Of a DNA stretch of 64,000 nucleotides, positions 63,155 through 64,000 are shown one piece after another. This DNA is from Saccharothrix sp. HUAS TT1. GTDB lineage: Bacteria > Actinomycetota > Actinomycetes > Mycobacteriales > Pseudonocardiaceae. The notes under the pieces were generated by a model. That model did no database searches, was not told the DNA's origin, and saw only the letters and a program-made list of their open reading frames with translations. Both the position numbers and the translations under genes were made by a program. The DNA is taken from contig NZ_CP160453.1 of the NCBI RefSeq assembly GCF_040744945.1, positions 3,410,001-3,474,000 on the forward strand, in the 5' to 3' direction. Within the stretch, counting starts at the first letter, position 1, and every line of letters begins with the position of its first letter.

Positions 63155-64000
63155 ATGACTCGAAGAGTCGGCCTCTCGGCACGAAGGATCTTCGGCGTTG
63201 TCTCCGCTGTCGCGATGCTCGCCGTCGTCTCCGGTTGCGGCCTGCTCGGTGGCTCCGAGGAGGAGCCCACCAGCGCCGCCGCTGCGCCGGGCAAGGTCGA
63301 GAAGGCCAAGATCTCGCTTGGCCTGCTCCCCATCCTCGACGTCGCGTCGGTCCACGTCGCGATCAAGAAGGGCTACTTCAAGGACGAGGGCCTCGAGGTA
63401 GATGTCAAGATCATCCAGGGTGGCGCCGCGGCCATCCCGGGTCTGATCAGCGGTGACCTCGACTTCAGCTTCGGCAACTGGGTGTCGTTCTTCGCCGCCG
63501 AGGCGAAGCAGGCCGCCCAGGGCGTCGACGGCCTGAAGCTCGTCAGCGACGGGTACCAGGCCAAGCCGGAGATGTTCCTGATCCTCGCCAAGTCCGACTC
63601 GACGATCAAGTCGCCGAAGGACCTGGAGGGCAAGACCATCGCGATCAACACCTTCCGGAACATCGCCGAGCTGACCGCGAAGGCGACCCTGGAGGCCAAC
63701 GACGTCGACCCGGCCAAGGTCAACTTCAAGGAGTTCCCCTTCCCGGACATGGAGGCCGCGGTCCAGAACGGCACGGTCGACGCCGCCTTCATGGTGGAGC
63801 CGTTCATCAGCCGCGCCCAGCGGTCCAGCGGTCAGATCACCGTGCTCGACGCGGCGTCCGGCCCGACCGCCGACATCCCGATCGCGGGCTACGCCACGAC
63901 CGGGAAGTTCGTGAAGGAGAACCCGAACACCGTCGCCGCGTTCCAGCGCGCGATGGCCAAGGGCCAGGCCGACGCCGCCGACCGCCCCACGGTCGAGCCG
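63155..64000 (+). CDS. ABC importer substrate-binding lipoprotein (right-edge partial)
   Basis: 282 residues visible; the gene continues past the window. The ATG at 63155 has AGGAG at 63141-63145. A lipoprotein signal peptide (ARRIFGVVSAVAMLAVVSGC) ends at lipobox Cys28, so the protein is anchored outside the membrane. The mature part begins with a short Ser/Ala/Glu linker and then the NMT1/SsuA/TauA-like fold: ISLGLLPILDVASVHVAIKK, GYFKDEGLEVDV, LISGDLDFSFGNWVSFF, VQNGTVDAAFMVEPFISRA. It is the likely binding protein for the importer at 58.7-61.2 kb. The ligand is not proven; the neighbour pobA suggests an aromatic carboxylate. It diverges from pobA. Confidence 0.92.
   Translation, partial: MTRRVGLSARRIFGVVSAVAMLAVVSGCGLLGGSEEEPTSAAAAPGKVEKAKISLGLLPILDVASVHVAIKKGYFKDEGLEVDVKIIQGGAAAIPGLISGDLDFSFGNWVSFFAAEAKQAAQGVDGLKLVSDGYQAKPEMFLILAKSDSTIKSPKDLEGKTIAINTFRNIAELTAKATLEANDVDPAKVNFKEFPFPDMEAAVQNGTVDAAFMVEPFISRAQRSSGQITVLDAASGPTADIPIAGYATTGKFVKENPNTVAAFQRAMAKGQADAADRPTVEP

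Overview
The window is chromosomal DNA of a high-GC actinomycete. The 16S/23S genes, the RecN-SteA-SteB-PyrG and ParA-ScpA-ScpB blocks, the many GTG starts with 4-base GTGA/ATGA overlaps, and tandem 22-bp intergenic units all point to Pseudonocardiales, most likely the Saccharothrix/Lentzea/Actinosynnema group. The genus is an inference; the order is well supported. Nearly everything is core genome; there is no prophage, insertion sequence, CRISPR array or tRNA gene that I can see.

Layout. 1-2.4 kb: end of a membrane protein gene, a secreted subtilase with a C-terminal bulb-lectin domain, a 22-bp repeat array and a DUF1844 gene. 2.4-4.9 kb: infC-rpmI-rplT followed by a TrmH-type RNA methyltransferase. 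5.2-9.8 kb: a two-gene operon on the minus strand encoding an HSP90-family ATPase and a 938-residue tetratricopeptide-type protein. 10.2-13.7 kb: pheS-pheT. 14-18 kb: a secreted protein, transhydrogenase sthA, a HAD hydrolase and a cytochrome P450. 18-26.7 kb: the arginine operon argC-J-B-D-F-R, then a shortened argininosuccinate-synthase-like gene without its ATP-binding loop, argH and a 3-methyladenine DNA glycosylase. 26.7-29.1 kb: an EF-hand protein, a membrane protein and tyrS.

29.2-34.95 kb: a complete rRNA operon (16S-23S-5S) with a CRP-type palindrome, a promoter, two boxA-like elements, a 23S processing stem and a terminator. Immediately after it lies a gene for a 784-residue protein whose first ~440 residues are low-complexity Arg/Asp/Gly repeats, followed by an acidic stretch and a TPR-like domain. 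37.4-42 kb: HAD phosphatase, a 57-residue protein, tlyA, nadK, recN. 42-45.6 kb: two tandem paralogous membrane proteins, then steA-steB. 45.9-50.8 kb: pyrG, a Nudix hydrolase, a second (head-to-head) array of 22-bp units, DUF2752 and TM2 membrane proteins, xerD and an ArsR regulator. 51-54.7 kb: parA-like gene, a small DNA-binding-like gene, scpA, scpB and a pseudouridine synthase. 54.8-58.6 kb: a very large HTH-nSTAND-TM-WD40 protein. 58.7-64 kb: a SsuABC/TauABC-type importer (two permeases, ATPase, lipoprotein) with a 4-hydroxybenzoate 3-monooxygenase gene placed between the ATPase and the binding protein.

The most unusual items are the degenerate ArgG homologue inside an otherwise intact arginine operon, the HSP90/TPR pair, the RDD-repeat protein abutting the rRNA operon, and the two 22-bp arrays. 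Several genes (argC, recN, the TM2 gene) have a -10 hexamer only 7 bases before the start codon and probably give leaderless mRNAs.
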